A DNA stretch of 32,684 nt from Bacillota bacterium (GCA_023399275.1 JAEWQH010000044.1:1-32684), one strand, 5' to 3'. Shown: positions 8,346 to 16,842, counted from the stretch's first letter. Numbers and translations: made by a program. The notes: generated by a model not told the origin, from the sequence alone.

Positions 8346-9098
8346 TCAGTCGTACTCGACCACGTCCACCCAGCGGAAGAGCAGCTCGCGCTCCTCCGGC
8401 TTGCCCTTGACGGACTGGCTGGCGGCGACGATAGGAATCCACTTCTGCACATAGGCGCGGGGCGTGCCGCTCTTGTCGCAGAAGAGCTTGAGGTAGCTTT
8501 CCGCGGTTTTTTCATCTCCCGCGAGAGAGAAAAGCAGGAAGGTGCGCGCCGCGTCCGCGCTGGCGTTGCCCTGCGTGGCGTGCGACCAGTCGAGGATAAA
8601 CGGGGTCCCGTCGTCGCGGATGATGATGTTGGTGGGGTTGAAGTCCCCGTGGCAGAGCTTGTTGTGCCGCGGCATGGATTCCAGGCGCGTGTGCAGATCG
8701 TATTTCGTCGCCGTCGGCAGCTCGGTCTGGATGATCTTGCGGTCCATCTTATCGCGCAAGCGCGGTAAAAGCGGGCAGATCTGCCGATGCGTCAACAGCT
8801 GCAGATCGACGAATTGCTCCAGATAGGCCGCGTGCTTCTTGGGGTTCTCCGCCATCAGCTCGGCAAGCGTGCGCCCGGGGATGTATTCGCTGACGATGTA
8901 CCACTTGCACTCCTCGGTCATGCCGACGCCATAGAGCTTTGGCACATTCAGCGCGGTCTCCTCCACGCGCGCGTGGTTGAGGGCCTCGTTGAGTACGTCC
9001 GCCTTCTTAAAGCCTTCATCGAACACTTTGACGACGGTATCGCCGTCGCGATAGACCGTCTTATTCGGGCGGGAAGCGATCACGTTTGACAAATCCAT
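8346..9098 (-). CDS. APH-fold small-molecule kinase (TIGR02172-like)
   Basis: The 250 residues have the layout of the aminoglycoside-phosphotransferase/choline-kinase fold: a candidate ATP-binding lysine in TVVKVFDEG (Lys24), a hinge-like IVSEYIPGRTL, the catalytic loop CHGDFNPTN (Asp152, Asn157), and the metal-binding ILDW (Asp170). It looks most like the family TIGR02172 of uncharacterised phosphotransferases. The substrate is unknown, and resistance to an antibiotic should not be assumed from the fold. The start is preceded by AAGGAG at 7-base spacing. It lies upstream of the thioesterase on the same strand, so the two may act in one pathway (inference). Confidence 0.82.
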   Translation of the reverse strand: MDLSNVIASRPNKTVYRDGDTVVKVFDEGFKKADVLNEALNHARVEETALNVPKLYGVGMTEECKWYIVSEYIPGRTLAELMAENPKKHAAYLEQFVDLQLLTHRQICPLLPRLRDKMDRKIIQTELPTATKYDLHTRLESMPRHNKLCHGDFNPTNIIIRDDGTPFILDWSHATQGNASADAARTFLLFSLAGDEKTAESYLKLFCDKSGTPRAYVQKWIPIVAASQSVKGKPEERELLFRWVDVVEYD

Positions 9099-9165
9099 AG
9101 CGGTCTCCTTTTTCTATGCAATTTCGTGGAAAGTGGAAAGATGAGAGAACCCGAAACAGGAACGT

Positions 9166-9200
9166 ATGATATCGGGCAGGGGATGCCTGCCCGATATCAT
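9166..9200 (-). terminator. Hairpin after adhE, probable terminator
   Basis: A perfect 15-bp stem (9166-9180 with 9186-9200) with a 5-base loop lies 15 bases beyond the adhE stop. On the minus strand no strong T run follows (ACGTTCCTGTTTC). It may therefore act as a weak terminator, an mRNA 3' stabiliser, or a processing site. Confidence 0.6.
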
Positions 9201-9215
9201 TGTATCAGATTTCGT

Positions 9216-11837
9216 TTATACGCGCACGCTCGTTCCGTAATAGGCGTTGAGATACATTTGCTTGATCTCGCTCATGAGCGGATAGCGCGGGTTTGCGCCG
9301 GTGCACTGGTCGTCGAACGCCTGCTCGACCATCTCGTCCAGGCGGGCAAGGAAGTCTTTTTCGTCGATGCCGTAGTCGCGGATGGTTTTCTTGATGCCGA
9401 CGCGCTCCTTGAGCACGTCCAACGCGGCGATCAGCGCCTCCACCTTATCTGCGTCGGTCTTCCCCTTGCAGCCCAGCGCTTCCGCAACTTCCGCGTAGCG
9501 GGCGAGTGCGTGCGGGTGATCATACTGCGGGAAAGCGCCCATCTTGACCGGCACATCCGTGGCGTTGAAGCGGATGACCTCGTCGATCATCAGCGCGTTG
9601 GCCACGCCGTGCGGCAGGTGATGGAATGCGCCGAGCTTATGCGCCATGCTGTGGCACACGCCCAGGAATGCGTTGGCAAACGCGATGCCCGCCATGGTTG
9701 CGGCATTTGCCATCTTTTCACGCGCGACGGGATCGTTCGGGCCGTTGTCGTAGGCGCGGGGCAGATACTCGAAGATCATCTTGAGCGAACGCAGGGCCAT
9801 GCCGTCCGTATAGTCCGTCGCAAGCATGGAGGCGTACGCCTCAAGGTTATGCGTCACCGCGTCGATGCCGCTGGCCGCCGTCAGGCCTCTTGGCGCGTTC
9901 ATCATCATGTCGGCATCCACGATCGCCATATCCGGCATAAGCTCGTAGTCCGCCAGCGGGTATTTCACGCCGGTCGATTCATCCGTGATGACCGCAAACG
10001 GAGTGACCTCGCTGCCTGTGCCCGCCGTGGTCGGGATGGCGATGAAGTATGCCTTGTCGCCCATGTGCGGGAAGGTGTAGACGCGCTTTCTGATGTCGGC
10101 AAAGCGCATCGCCATATCCAGAAAGTCCGCTTCGGGATGCTCGTAAAGCACCCACATGATCTTCGCGGCGTCCATGGCGGAGCCGCCGCCGAGGGCGATG
10201 ATCACGTCCGGCTTGAAGTTCGCCATCTGCTTGGCGCCTTCGCGCGCGCTGGCGAGCGTAGGGTCGGGCAGGACGTTGAAGAACGTCTCGTGTGCGATGC
10301 CCATTTCGTCGAGCTTGTCCGTCACAGGCCGCGTATAGCCGTTTTCGTAAAGGAACGTGTCGGTTACGAGGAACGCGCGCTTCTTGCCAAGCGTGGTCTT
10401 GAGCTCGCTGAGCGCAACCGGCAGGCTGCCCTTCTTGAAGTAGATCTTATCCGGCGTGCGGTACCAGAGCATATTCTCTCTCCTCTCGGCAACGGTCTTG
10501 ATATTCAGCAGATGTTTGACGCCAACGTTTTCGGAGACGGAGTTGCCGCCCCAGCTGCCGCAGCCGAGCGTGAGCGACGGCGCAAGCTTGAAGTTGTACA
10601 GGTCGCCGATGCCGCCGTGGGAGGACGGGGTGTTGACGAGGACGCGGCAGGTCTTCATGCGGCCGGTATATGCCGCGAGCTTTTCCTTCTGCGTCACCGC
10701 GTCGAGGTAGACGCTGGCGGTGTGGCCGTAGCCGCCGTCCGCAATCAGTCGCTCCGCCTTGGCAAGCGCGTCTTCGAAGTCCTTGGCGCGGTACATCGCA
10801 AGCACGGGCGAGAGCTTTTCGTGCGCAAACTCCTCGGAGAGCTCGACGCTCTCGACCTCGCCGATGAGGATCTTGGTCTTTTCGGGCACGGTGACGCCCG
10901 CAAGCTTTGCGATGGTGAATGCCGACTGGCCGACGATCTTGGCGTTGAGCGCGCCGTTGATGATGATGGTCTTGCGCACTTTCTCGATCTCGTCGGGCTT
11001 GAGCAGGTAGCAGCCGCGATCGGCAAACTCCTTCTTCACCTTGCTGTAGATGGAGTCGAGCACGATGACGGCCTGCTCGCTGGCGCAGATCATGCCGTTG
11101 TCAAACGTCTTGCTCAGTATGATCGAGCTGACCGCGCAGAGGATATCCGCCGAGTCGTCGATGATGGCGGGCACGTTGCCGCTGCCGACGCCGACTGCGG
11201 GCTTGCCGCTGCTGTAGGCGCTCTTGACCATGCCGGGGCCGCCCGTGGCGAGGATGAGGTCCGCTTCCTTCATGGCGAGGTTGGTCAGTTCCAGGCTCGG
11301 CGCATCCACCCAGTCGATGATGCCTTCCGGCGCGCCTGCGGCGACTGCCGCGTTCAGCACGGTGCGCGCCGCCTCAATGGTGGACTTCTTCGCGCGCGGG
11401 TGCGGGCTGATGAGGATGCCGTTGCGCGTTTTGAGCGCGATCAGCGTCTTGAAGATGGCGGTCGAGGTCGGGTTCGTGGTCGGTATAACGGCCGCGATCA
11501 CGCCGATGGGCTCCGCGATGCGCGTATAGCCATAGGCGGGGTCCGCTTCGATGACGCCGCAGGTCTTCGTGTCGCGGTAAGCGTTGTAGATATATTCGGA
11601 GGCAAAGTGGTTTTTGATCACTTTGTCCTCGACCACGCCCATGCCGGTCTCCTCCACAGCAAGCTTTGCCAGCGGGATGCGGGCTTTGTTGGCTGCGGTT
11701 GCGGCGGCGAGAAAGATCTGATCCACCTGCTCCTGCGTAAATGCGGCGTAGGCGTTCTGCGCGGCGCGCAGGCGTCCGAGCGCGCTCTCGAGGGCTTCCA
11801 CGCTGTCGATGGGGGTTCTGCTTGTCGTTTTCGTCAT
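9216..11837 (-). CDS. adhE: Bifunctional acetaldehyde-CoA / alcohol dehydrogenase
   Basis: AdhE reduces acetyl-CoA to acetaldehyde and then ethanol, using two NADH and regenerating NAD in fermentation. The N-terminal aldehyde dehydrogenase half (about 1-440) has the catalytic cysteine in NGMICASEQAV (Cys251) and a GVGSGNVPAI loop. The C-terminal iron alcohol dehydrogenase half has IPTTAGTGSEVTPFAVITDE, GIDAVTHNLEAYAS and the metal-ligand region VCHSMAHKLGAFHHLPHG. Length is normal (873 residues). I prefer the ATG at 11837 because AAGAGGAG sits 9 bases upstream; the ATG at 11846 directly abuts that site. AdhE proteins usually form spirosome filaments. A LysR regulator is encoded upstream on the same strand. 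Confidence 0.97.
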   Translation of the reverse strand: MTKTTSRTPIDSVEALESALGRLRAAQNAYAAFTQEQVDQIFLAAATAANKARIPLAKLAVEETGMGVVEDKVIKNHFASEYIYNAYRDTKTCGVIEADPAYGYTRIAEPIGVIAAVIPTTNPTSTAIFKTLIALKTRNGILISPHPRAKKSTIEAARTVLNAAVAAGAPEGIIDWVDAPSLELTNLAMKEADLILATGGPGMVKSAYSSGKPAVGVGSGNVPAIIDDSADILCAVSSIILSKTFDNGMICASEQAVIVLDSIYSKVKKEFADRGCYLLKPDEIEKVRKTIIINGALNAKIVGQSAFTIAKLAGVTVPEKTKILIGEVESVELSEEFAHEKLSPVLAMYRAKDFEDALAKAERLIADGGYGHTASVYLDAVTQKEKLAAYTGRMKTCRVLVNTPSSHGGIGDLYNFKLAPSLTLGCGSWGGNSVSENVGVKHLLNIKTVAERRENMLWYRTPDKIYFKKGSLPVALSELKTTLGKKRAFLVTDTFLYENGYTRPVTDKLDEMGIAHETFFNVLPDPTLASAREGAKQMANFKPDVIIALGGGSAMDAAKIMWVLYEHPEADFLDMAMRFADIRKRVYTFPHMGDKAYFIAIPTTAGTGSEVTPFAVITDESTGVKYPLADYELMPDMAIVDADMMMNAPRGLTAASGIDAVTHNLEAYASMLATDYTDGMALRSLKMIFEYLPRAYDNGPNDPVAREKMANAATMAGIAFANAFLGVCHSMAHKLGAFHHLPHGVANALMIDEVIRFNATDVPVKMGAFPQYDHPHALARYAEVAEALGCKGKTDADKVEALIAALDVLKERVGIKKTIRDYGIDEKDFLARLDEMVEQAFDDQCTGANPRYPLMSEIKQMYLNAYYGTSVRV

Positions 11838-12245
11838 AGTCTGCATCTCCTCTTGTTTCCTCTATATTCTTTATTTCGAGCGCTGCGGTCCGTCAGCACC
11901 AGGCTGGAGCGGCCCGTAGGGATCGGGGTTTGCAAGGGATTCGATCGCGGTGGATCGAATGCGGTTTGGGAGGGAATCATCCGGCTGCCGGTCCTCTGAT
12001 TGCGCGGAGCGCGGCAGCCGGACGAAAGGGCAATTTCCGGCGAATTTTCCATTTTAGCGACCTGCCCGTCGTCCGAAAATGGCGATGGGTTCCGCCGGCT
12101 GCTTTCTTTCTATTCATATAATACGATAGAAGCGATACGGGAAGAAGATAGAAGATCGGAATATCAGTATATAAATATCGATATAGAACTATCTATATAA
12201 TATTTCGCCGATGCGTCGGCCGGTGATGGCGGGGATTTGACGCAG
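11838..12245 (-). promoter_or_regulatory. adhE 5' region with AT-rich tract and two hairpins
   Basis: This stretch between adhE and the LysR gene holds no gene I can support. It contains a markedly AT-rich segment at about 12105-12205, where an adhE promoter could lie, though I cannot name a single clear -35/-10 pair. Two inverted repeats lie in the would-be leader: a perfect 8-bp stem at 11939-11946/11953-11960 with a 6-base loop, and a 10-bp stem at 11981-11990/12012-12021. I looked for a Rex-type TTGTTAN6TAACAA operator and did not see one. Confidence 0.45.
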
Positions 12246-12274
12246 CAAAAAGCCCGGCGCGCATCGGGCCGGGC
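12246..12274 (-). terminator. Terminator after the LysR gene
   Basis: A 7-bp GC stem (12252-12258 with 12268-12274) is followed on the minus strand by a T run complementary to 12247-12251, about 20 bases beyond the LysR stop. It suggests that adhE has its own promoter rather than being read through from the regulator. Confidence 0.82.
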
Positions 12275-12293
12275 CACGGCGGAACATGGGTTT

Positions 12294-13226
12294 TCAGGTC
12301 GGGAGGACCCGCTGGGCGGAGTCGCGGAGCTTTTCGAGCAGCAGCCGGTCCAGGCGGCCGAGGTGGTAACCTGCGCGGTAGATGAGCACGTCGCGATACA
12401 CGTTTCCGGGCAGATCGACGTGCCGCTGCACGAGTCCGAAGCGGTCCAGCACGTCCTGCGGCATCGGTGAGGCGATGGCATAGGCCGTGTGCAGCCGGCT
12501 GATGAGCTCAAGCTGGCTGGCGCGCTCATAGACGGTGATGGTGCTTTTTGCCTCGATGGCCAGAGCGAGCTCGCGCGCGAGATTGACGGGCAGCGCGGGG
12601 ATGCAGGCATCCCCGTAGAGCACCTCGGTGCAGCCCGCCAGGTCGCCTTCACGGATCGTCTGCCGGTCTGCCAACGGGTGCCGCTTACCGAGGGTGGCGA
12701 AGCCTGCAAACTCGCAGACCGTCTCGTAGACGAGCGACCGCTCCGCCAGCGCGTTGAGATAGTTGCTTTCGTAGGTGGTTTGATAGCGAATCACCCCGAG
12801 GCGGTTGACGCCGTTTGCTACCTGCTTGACGGTGCGCATGGCGCCCGCCTCGTGGTAGTCGATGCTGTAATCCGCATCCGGCCCAAGGGAGAGGATCACC
12901 TCGGTGAGCGCCTGGGAGACGTAGCTCGCCCGCGGGGCGCAGAGGTCGAAGCGTGTCTTCTTATCCTCGGGGGGCTTATAGAGCGCCTCCATCTCCGCGA
13001 TCTGCGAGAGGATGCTGCGTGCGTAGCCCAGAAACTCGCGGCCTTTCTCGGTCGGGACCACGCCTTTTGCGGTGCGGTCGAAGATGGCAATGCCGAGGTC
13101 GTCCTCCAGCTCGCGGATGGCCTTGCTCAGGTTTGGCTGATTCATATAGAGGTTTTCCGCGGCCTTGCTGATGGAGCCGGTCTTCTCCACCTCGACTGCG
13201 TATTTCAACTGCAACAGGTTATTCAA
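12294..13226 (-). CDS. LysR-family transcriptional regulator, TTG start
   Basis: A 310-residue protein with an N-terminal winged helix-turn-helix (GSISKAAENLYMNQPNLSKAIRELEDDLGIAIFDRT at about 16-51) and a C-terminal effector-binding domain. The start is a TTG at 13226, with GAGGAGG at 13232-13238 just five bases upstream; the longer frame back to 13445 adds no recognisable sequence. The second helix has NQPNLSKAI where many LysR proteins have SQPALSRQI. The effector is unknown. It lies upstream of adhE on the same strand, separated by a terminator, and diverges from the B12 uptake operon. Control of adhE is possible but not shown by the sequence. Confidence 0.9.
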   Translation of the reverse strand: MNNLLQLKYAVEVEKTGSISKAAENLYMNQPNLSKAIRELEDDLGIAIFDRTAKGVVPTEKGREFLGYARSILSQIAEMEALYKPPEDKKTRFDLCAPRASYVSQALTEVILSLGPDADYSIDYHEAGAMRTVKQVANGVNRLGVIRYQTTYESNYLNALAERSLVYETVCEFAGFATLGKRHPLADRQTIREGDLAGCTEVLYGDACIPALPVNLARELALAIEAKSTITVYERASQLELISRLHTAYAIASPMPQDVLDRFGLVQRHVDLPGNVYRDVLIYRAGYHLGRLDRLLLEKLRDSAQRVLPT

Positions 13227-13444
13227 GCGTTCCTCCTCTTTGCGCGGCGCTGCGTCTGCACGGAAGAAAGCCTGCGGCGCGTCTTGCCGCTTTTCTCTCC
13301 CGCCGTCATCCCGGTAACATGGTACCATAAACCGCCCCAAATGAGAAGTTTGTTCACGAAAACGGGATAAGCCGGCGAGTGGCGGCAAGGCGGGCGTGAC
13401 TTGGCGGGATGCGCCGGCGGCTGCGTCCGGCGGGCCGTATGCCA
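13227..13444. other. Upstream region of the LysR gene
   Basis: This 218-base region between the LysR start and the B12 promoter holds no gene I can support. It contains a perfect 10-base palindrome ATGGTACCAT at 13319-13328, about 95 bases upstream of the LysR start, which could be an operator or simply chance. No convincing LysR promoter stands out. Confidence 0.3.
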
Positions 13445-13473
13445 TTGACGCGCGGAGCGCGAGACCCTATACT
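13445..13473 (+). promoter_or_regulatory. Sigma-A-type promoter of the B12 uptake operon
   Basis: TTGACG (13445-13450), a 17-base spacer and TATACT (13468-13473). Transcription would begin near 13480, immediately before the riboswitch. Confidence 0.85.
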
Positions 13474-13488
13474 ATAGCTAAATGAATA

Positions 13489-13672
13489 GCGTGCGCATCT
13501 GCGCCCGATGAGGGCGCTGGCAAGAGCGATTTTGCCAAGGGAATACGGATGTAAATTCCGGGCTACCCCAGTAACCGTGAAGCGGACGAACGGACGGAAA
13601 GCCACTGCGAGAGCATCGCGGGAAGGCGTCTTAGTAGGATGAAGCAAAGCCGGGAGACCTGTTTGCGCATGA
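13489..13672 (+). promoter_or_regulatory. Cobalamin (B12) riboswitch
   Basis: The segment shows the conserved landmarks of the adenosylcobalamin-type riboswitch in order: AAGGGAATACGG followed by GTAAATTCC near 13538-13560, AAAGCCACTG near 13600, GGGAAGGCG near 13620, and the B12 box AAGCCGGGAGACCTG near 13647-13661. A short TGCGCA pairing at the two ends could close the P1 helix. It lies between a good promoter and a terminator hairpin upstream of btuF. The expected behaviour is repression of the transporter when cobalamin is plentiful. This also supports B12 rather than iron-siderophore as the cargo of the downstream ABC transporter. Confidence 0.95.
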
Positions 13673-13732
13673 GACATACTCCTGGGGTGGAGTGAAGCTA
13701 TCAGGCGCGCCGACAGCACGCGATGTTTTCAT

Positions 13733-13764
13733 TGCTCCCTCTCCTCGAAGAGCGGAGCATTTTT
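13733..13764 (+). terminator. Riboswitch expression-platform terminator
   Basis: TGCTCC (13733-13738) pairs with GGAGCA (13754-13759), extended by CTCT/AGAG inside, and is followed by TTTTTCATTT. It lies between the riboswitch and btuF and is the likely switch: ligand binding would favour this terminator. Confidence 0.75.
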
Positions 13765-13822
13765 CATTTGCTTCCCTCTCAGCTCTATTCATTTACACAC
13801 AGATCGAAAGGGGATCAAACAC

Positions 13823-14836
13823 ATGAGACACACGAAAATTCTGGCCGCGCTGCTTGCGGCGCTGCTGCTGCTCGGAGCGGTTACGGCCTGCGCGCCCGCC
13901 GCGACGGAGCCGGTGGTGACCGAGGCGCCCGCGGCGGAGGCGACGGAAGAACCCGCGGCGGAGCCGGCCGCAGAAGAGACCGAGGCGCCCGCCGGGTTCA
14001 CGATAACCGACATGAAGGGGCGCGAGGTGACGCTCAGCGACCCCGCAACCCGCGTGGTCGCGCTCAGCGCGGCGGACTGCGAGATACTCTACGCCGTCGG
14101 TGCGGGGGACCTGCTCGTTGGCCGCGGCGAGTACTGCGACTATCCGGCGGAGGTGCTCGAGGTGCCCGCCGTGCAGTCCGGCATGGAGACCAACATCGAG
14201 CAGATCATCGCGCTGGAGCCGCAGGTGCTGCTCATGAGCACGATGGCGCAGACCGAGGAACAGGTCGCCCAGTTGGAGGCTGCCGGCATCCAGGTCGTCG
14301 TTTCGGATGCGCAGGACATCGCGGGCGTATACACGGCCATCACGATGATCGGTGTGCTCACGGGGCATGAGACCGAGGCTTCGGCAGCCGTTTCGAGCAT
14401 GCAGGGCACGCTCGATGCGCTCGCCGCCCGCGCGGGTGAGTTGGAAGGCAAGAGCGTCTACTTTGAAGTATCTCCGCTGCAATACGGCCTCTGGACCGCG
14501 GGCAAAGGCACGTTTATGGACGAAGTGGCGACGCTGCTGGGGCTCAAGAACGTGTTTGCGGACGTGAGCGGCTGGGCGGAGATCTCCGAGGAGCAGGTGA
14601 TCCAGGCGAATCCGGACATCATCGTGACCATCTCCATGTACTATGGCGAGGGTCCGACGCCGGTGGAGGAGATCCTTGCGCGCGCAGGCTGGCAGGATGT
14701 CACCGCCGTGAAGAACGGCGACATCCTCAACCTGCCGAACAACGAGCTTTCGCGCCCCGGGCCGCGCATTGCGGACGGCGCACAGGCGCTGTTTGACTTC
14801 GTCAAAGAGAGCCTGACGCTCGAGAATGCGGCGTAG
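13823..14836 (+). CDS. btuF: Cobalamin ABC transporter substrate-binding lipoprotein
   Basis: The 337-residue protein has a lipoprotein signal (Lys near the start, a hydrophobic core of Leu and Ala, VTAC with the lipid-bearing Cys at about 23), then an Ala/Glu/Pro-rich linker to about residue 57. A periplasmic-binding-protein domain of the FepB/BtuF type follows: ITDMKGREVTL, RVVALSAADCEILYAVGAGD, and IIALEPQVLLMSTMA. It would catch cobalamin outside the cell and pass it to the BtuC permease. The riboswitch upstream makes B12 or a related corrinoid the most likely ligand. A GAAAGGGGA site precedes the ATG. The 3' end overlaps btuC by 11 bases. Confidence 0.9.
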   Translation: MRHTKILAALLAALLLLGAVTACAPAATEPVVTEAPAAEATEEPAAEPAAEETEAPAGFTITDMKGREVTLSDPATRVVALSAADCEILYAVGAGDLLVGRGEYCDYPAEVLEVPAVQSGMETNIEQIIALEPQVLLMSTMAQTEEQVAQLEAAGIQVVVSDAQDIAGVYTAITMIGVLTGHETEASAAVSSMQGTLDALAARAGELEGKSVYFEVSPLQYGLWTAGKGTFMDEVATLLGLKNVFADVSGWAEISEEQVIQANPDIIVTISMYYGEGPTPVEEILARAGWQDVTAVKNGDILNLPNNELSRPGPRIADGAQALFDFVKESLTLENAA

Positions 14837-15920
14837 CGAACAAACGCGCGCGGAGGGCGAGCTGCCGTCCGCCGCGCGCGGCGCATACAGCGGCAAACGG
14901 GAGGGATTTCGCCTGGGCGAGCTTCTCCTGTTTTCGCTTGCCACGCTGCTGGTCATGGCGCTGTGCGTCTGCGTCGGCAGTGTGAGCCTGCCGCTCGGTG
15001 AGACGCTGCGGGTCGTGTGGAACGCGATCTTCGGACTGCCGATGCCGGAGGGAATCTCCGTTCCCATCCTCCTCTCCGTGCGCCTGCCGCGCGTGCTCTG
15101 CGTTGCGCTGACGGGCGCGGCGCTCTCCCTCAGCGGCGGAGCCATGCAGGGGCTGCTCAAAAACCCGCTGGCGGACGGCAGCACGCTCGGCGTAGCCAGC
15201 GGCGCGTCGCTCGGCGCGGTGGTCGCCATCGCGTTTGGCATCACGCTGCCGGGCCTGCCCTTTGCGGGGACGATGGTGCTGGCGATGACATTCGCGTTTC
15301 TTTCACTGGTGATCATCCTCTCCTTGGCGTACAAAATCGACTATTCGCTCTCCACCAATACAATTATCCTCATCGGCGTGATCTATTCCATGTTTGTTTC
15401 GAGCATTCTCGCGTTGATCGTGTCGTTTGCCTCCGACCGCGTGCGGCAGATCACCTTTTGGACGATGGGTTCGCTGCTCGGCGCCAGCCTGCAAAACGCG
15501 CTGGTGCTGCTGGTTGCGCTCGTTGTATTCGGCGGCGTGATCCTGCGCTATGCACGCGAGCTCAACGCCTTTGCCGTCAGCGAGAGCAACGCGCGCAGCA
15601 TCGGCGTGCCGGTGCGCCGCGTCAAGCTGACGCTGCTCATAGCGGTGAGTGCGCTCATCGGCGTGTGCGTGTCTATCGGCGGAACGATCGGCTTCGTAGG
15701 GCTGGTTACGCCGCATATGGTGCGCATGATCGTCGGCCCCGACCACAAGCGTCTGCTGCCTGCGTCGCTCTTTGGCGGGGCGGTGTTTCTTATGCTGGCC
15801 GATCTCGTGGCGCGCACGCTGCTCAACCCGATCGAGCTGCCCATCGGCGTAGTGACCTCTTTTATCGGCGCGTTCCTGTTTATCGTGATCTTCTATCGTT
15901 CGAGGAGGGCGCGGATATGA
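14826..15920 (+). CDS. btuC: Cobalamin ABC transporter permease (FecCD family)
   Basis: An integral membrane protein of 364 residues from the FecCD/BtuC family, expected to form about ten membrane helices as a homodimer. Seen: LSVRLPRVLCVALTGAALSLSGG, GLLKNPLADGSTLGVASGASLGA, and the loop near GFVGLVTPHMVRMIVGPDHKRLLP that touches the ATPase. The ATG at 14826 overlaps the end of btuF; the first 30 residues are hydrophilic and a slightly later start cannot be ruled out. The stop overlaps the btuD start as ATGA. Confidence 0.92.
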   Translation: MRRSEQTRAEGELPSAARGAYSGKREGFRLGELLLFSLATLLVMALCVCVGSVSLPLGETLRVVWNAIFGLPMPEGISVPILLSVRLPRVLCVALTGAALSLSGGAMQGLLKNPLADGSTLGVASGASLGAVVAIAFGITLPGLPFAGTMVLAMTFAFLSLVIILSLAYKIDYSLSTNTIILIGVIYSMFVSSILALIVSFASDRVRQITFWTMGSLLGASLQNALVLLVALVVFGGVILRYARELNAFAVSESNARSIGVPVRRVKLTLLIAVSALIGVCVSIGGTIGFVGLVTPHMVRMIVGPDHKRLLPASLFGGAVFLMLADLVARTLLNPIELPIGVVTSFIGAFLFIVIFYRSRRARI

Positions 15921-16693
15921 CCTTGCTCGACGTGAAAAATCTGGGCGTGCGCTACGGCGAAAAGACGATTGTCGACAGCGTTGGCTTCTCGCTTTCCGAG
16001 GGAGACTGGCTCATGATCGTCGGCCCGAACGGCGCGGGCAAGAGCACGGTGATCCATGCGGTCTCGCAGGGCGCGTCGTATACGGGCGAGGTGCGCGTGC
16101 TGGAAAAGGACGTGCGCCGCTATCGCCCGCACGAGCTGGCGAGGCTCGTGGGCGTGCTGGCGCAGACGCACACGATGGGCTACGGTTTCACGGTCGGCTC
16201 AGTGGTGCGGCTCGGAAGATACGCCTATTCGCCCGGTCTGTTTTCCGGCGGAGGAGAGGGGGATGAGGCGGCGGTTTCCCGTGCGCTGGAACTCACAGGC
16301 CTGACGCGCATCGTCGATCAAAACGTGCTCACGCTCTCCGGTGGAGAACTGCAGCGGACGTTTTTGGCGCAGCTCTTTGCGCAGAATCCGCGCGTGCTGC
16401 TGCTGGACGAGCCGACGAACCATCTGGATCTCGTATACCAGAAGCAGGTGTTTGAATTGATCGCAGAATGGCTCAAAACGCCCGGGCGCGCGGTCGCTTC
16501 TGTGGTGCATGACCTGAGTCTTGCGCGTGCTTACGGCAGCCGTGCGCTGCTGCTCGACAAGGGGAAGACGCTTGCGTACGGCGCGGTCGGCGAGGTGTTT
16601 TCGCCGGCGCATCTGGATCGGGCGTATGATATGGACGTATCCGCCTGGATGCGCGGGCTGCTCGAGCAGTGGAAAGCAGGCGGGGAGGACTAG
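15917..16693 (+). CDS. btuD: Cobalamin ABC transporter ATP-binding protein
   Basis: The 258-residue ATPase energises cobalamin uptake. Seen: Walker A GPNGAGKST at about residues 36-44, the Q-loop region around LAQTHTMGYG, the ABC signature LSGGELQRT, Walker B VLLLDEPTNHLDL and the switch histidine in SVVHDLSLA. The start ATG overlaps the btuC stop, which is typical of coupled ABC genes. It completes btuF-btuC-btuD under the riboswitch. Confidence 0.93.
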   Translation: MTLLDVKNLGVRYGEKTIVDSVGFSLSEGDWLMIVGPNGAGKSTVIHAVSQGASYTGEVRVLEKDVRRYRPHELARLVGVLAQTHTMGYGFTVGSVVRLGRYAYSPGLFSGGGEGDEAAVSRALELTGLTRIVDQNVLTLSGGELQRTFLAQLFAQNPRVLLLDEPTNHLDLVYQKQVFELIAEWLKTPGRAVASVVHDLSLARAYGSRALLLDKGKTLAYGAVGEVFSPAHLDRAYDMDVSAWMRGLLEQWKAGGED

Positions 16694-16698
16694 CGCAG

Positions 16699-16714
16699 GC
16701 GTGAAACGTCACGC
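16699..16714 (+). terminator. Small hairpin after btuD
   Basis: GCGTGA (16699-16704) and TCACGC (16709-16714) form a perfect 6-bp stem with a 4-base loop six bases after the btuD stop. There is no clear T run, so it could be a weak terminator or an inverted-repeat operator for the next promoter. Confidence 0.35.
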
Positions 16715-16755
16715 GAAATTTACACGGTTGCGACATAAATGCGGGGGCTGTCGTG

Positions 16756-16815
16756 TATAATCAAAAGAACGCCGTGCCGTCCGCCATGCTTTTGCGGCGA
16801 CGGACCGGGCGTTTT
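16756..16815 (+). promoter_or_regulatory. -10 box and 5' hairpin before the histidine phosphatase
   Basis: A perfect TATAAT lies at 16756-16761, with no good -35 at normal spacing (TTGCGA at 16728 is 22 bases away). A hairpin begins at the expected transcription start: AACGCC (16768-16773) pairs with GGCGTT (16808-16813), with a second imperfect pairing of CCGTCCGCC and GGCGACGG inside, and the run ends in TTTT (16812-16815). It may shield the 5' end of the mRNA or end readthrough from btuD. Confidence 0.5.
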
Positions 16816-16842
16816 GATCGGACAACCGCCGGAGGGACACAT

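Noticed and set aside
8346..9098. Calling the APH-fold kinase an aminoglycoside resistance gene
   Set aside because: Only the general fold motifs are shared; the sequence resembles an uncharacterised family and there is no resistance context.
9126..11999. A 957-codon open frame on the plus strand opposite adhE
   Set aside because: It is the mirror of adhE, open because GC-rich third positions remove stop codons in one antisense frame. The translation is rich in Arg, His, Val and Asp and shows no domain, while adhE on the other strand is fully conserved.
11834..12052. A 72-codon frame overlapping the adhE start on the minus strand
   Set aside because: No ribosome binding site and no recognisable sequence; it overlaps the better supported adhE leader and start.
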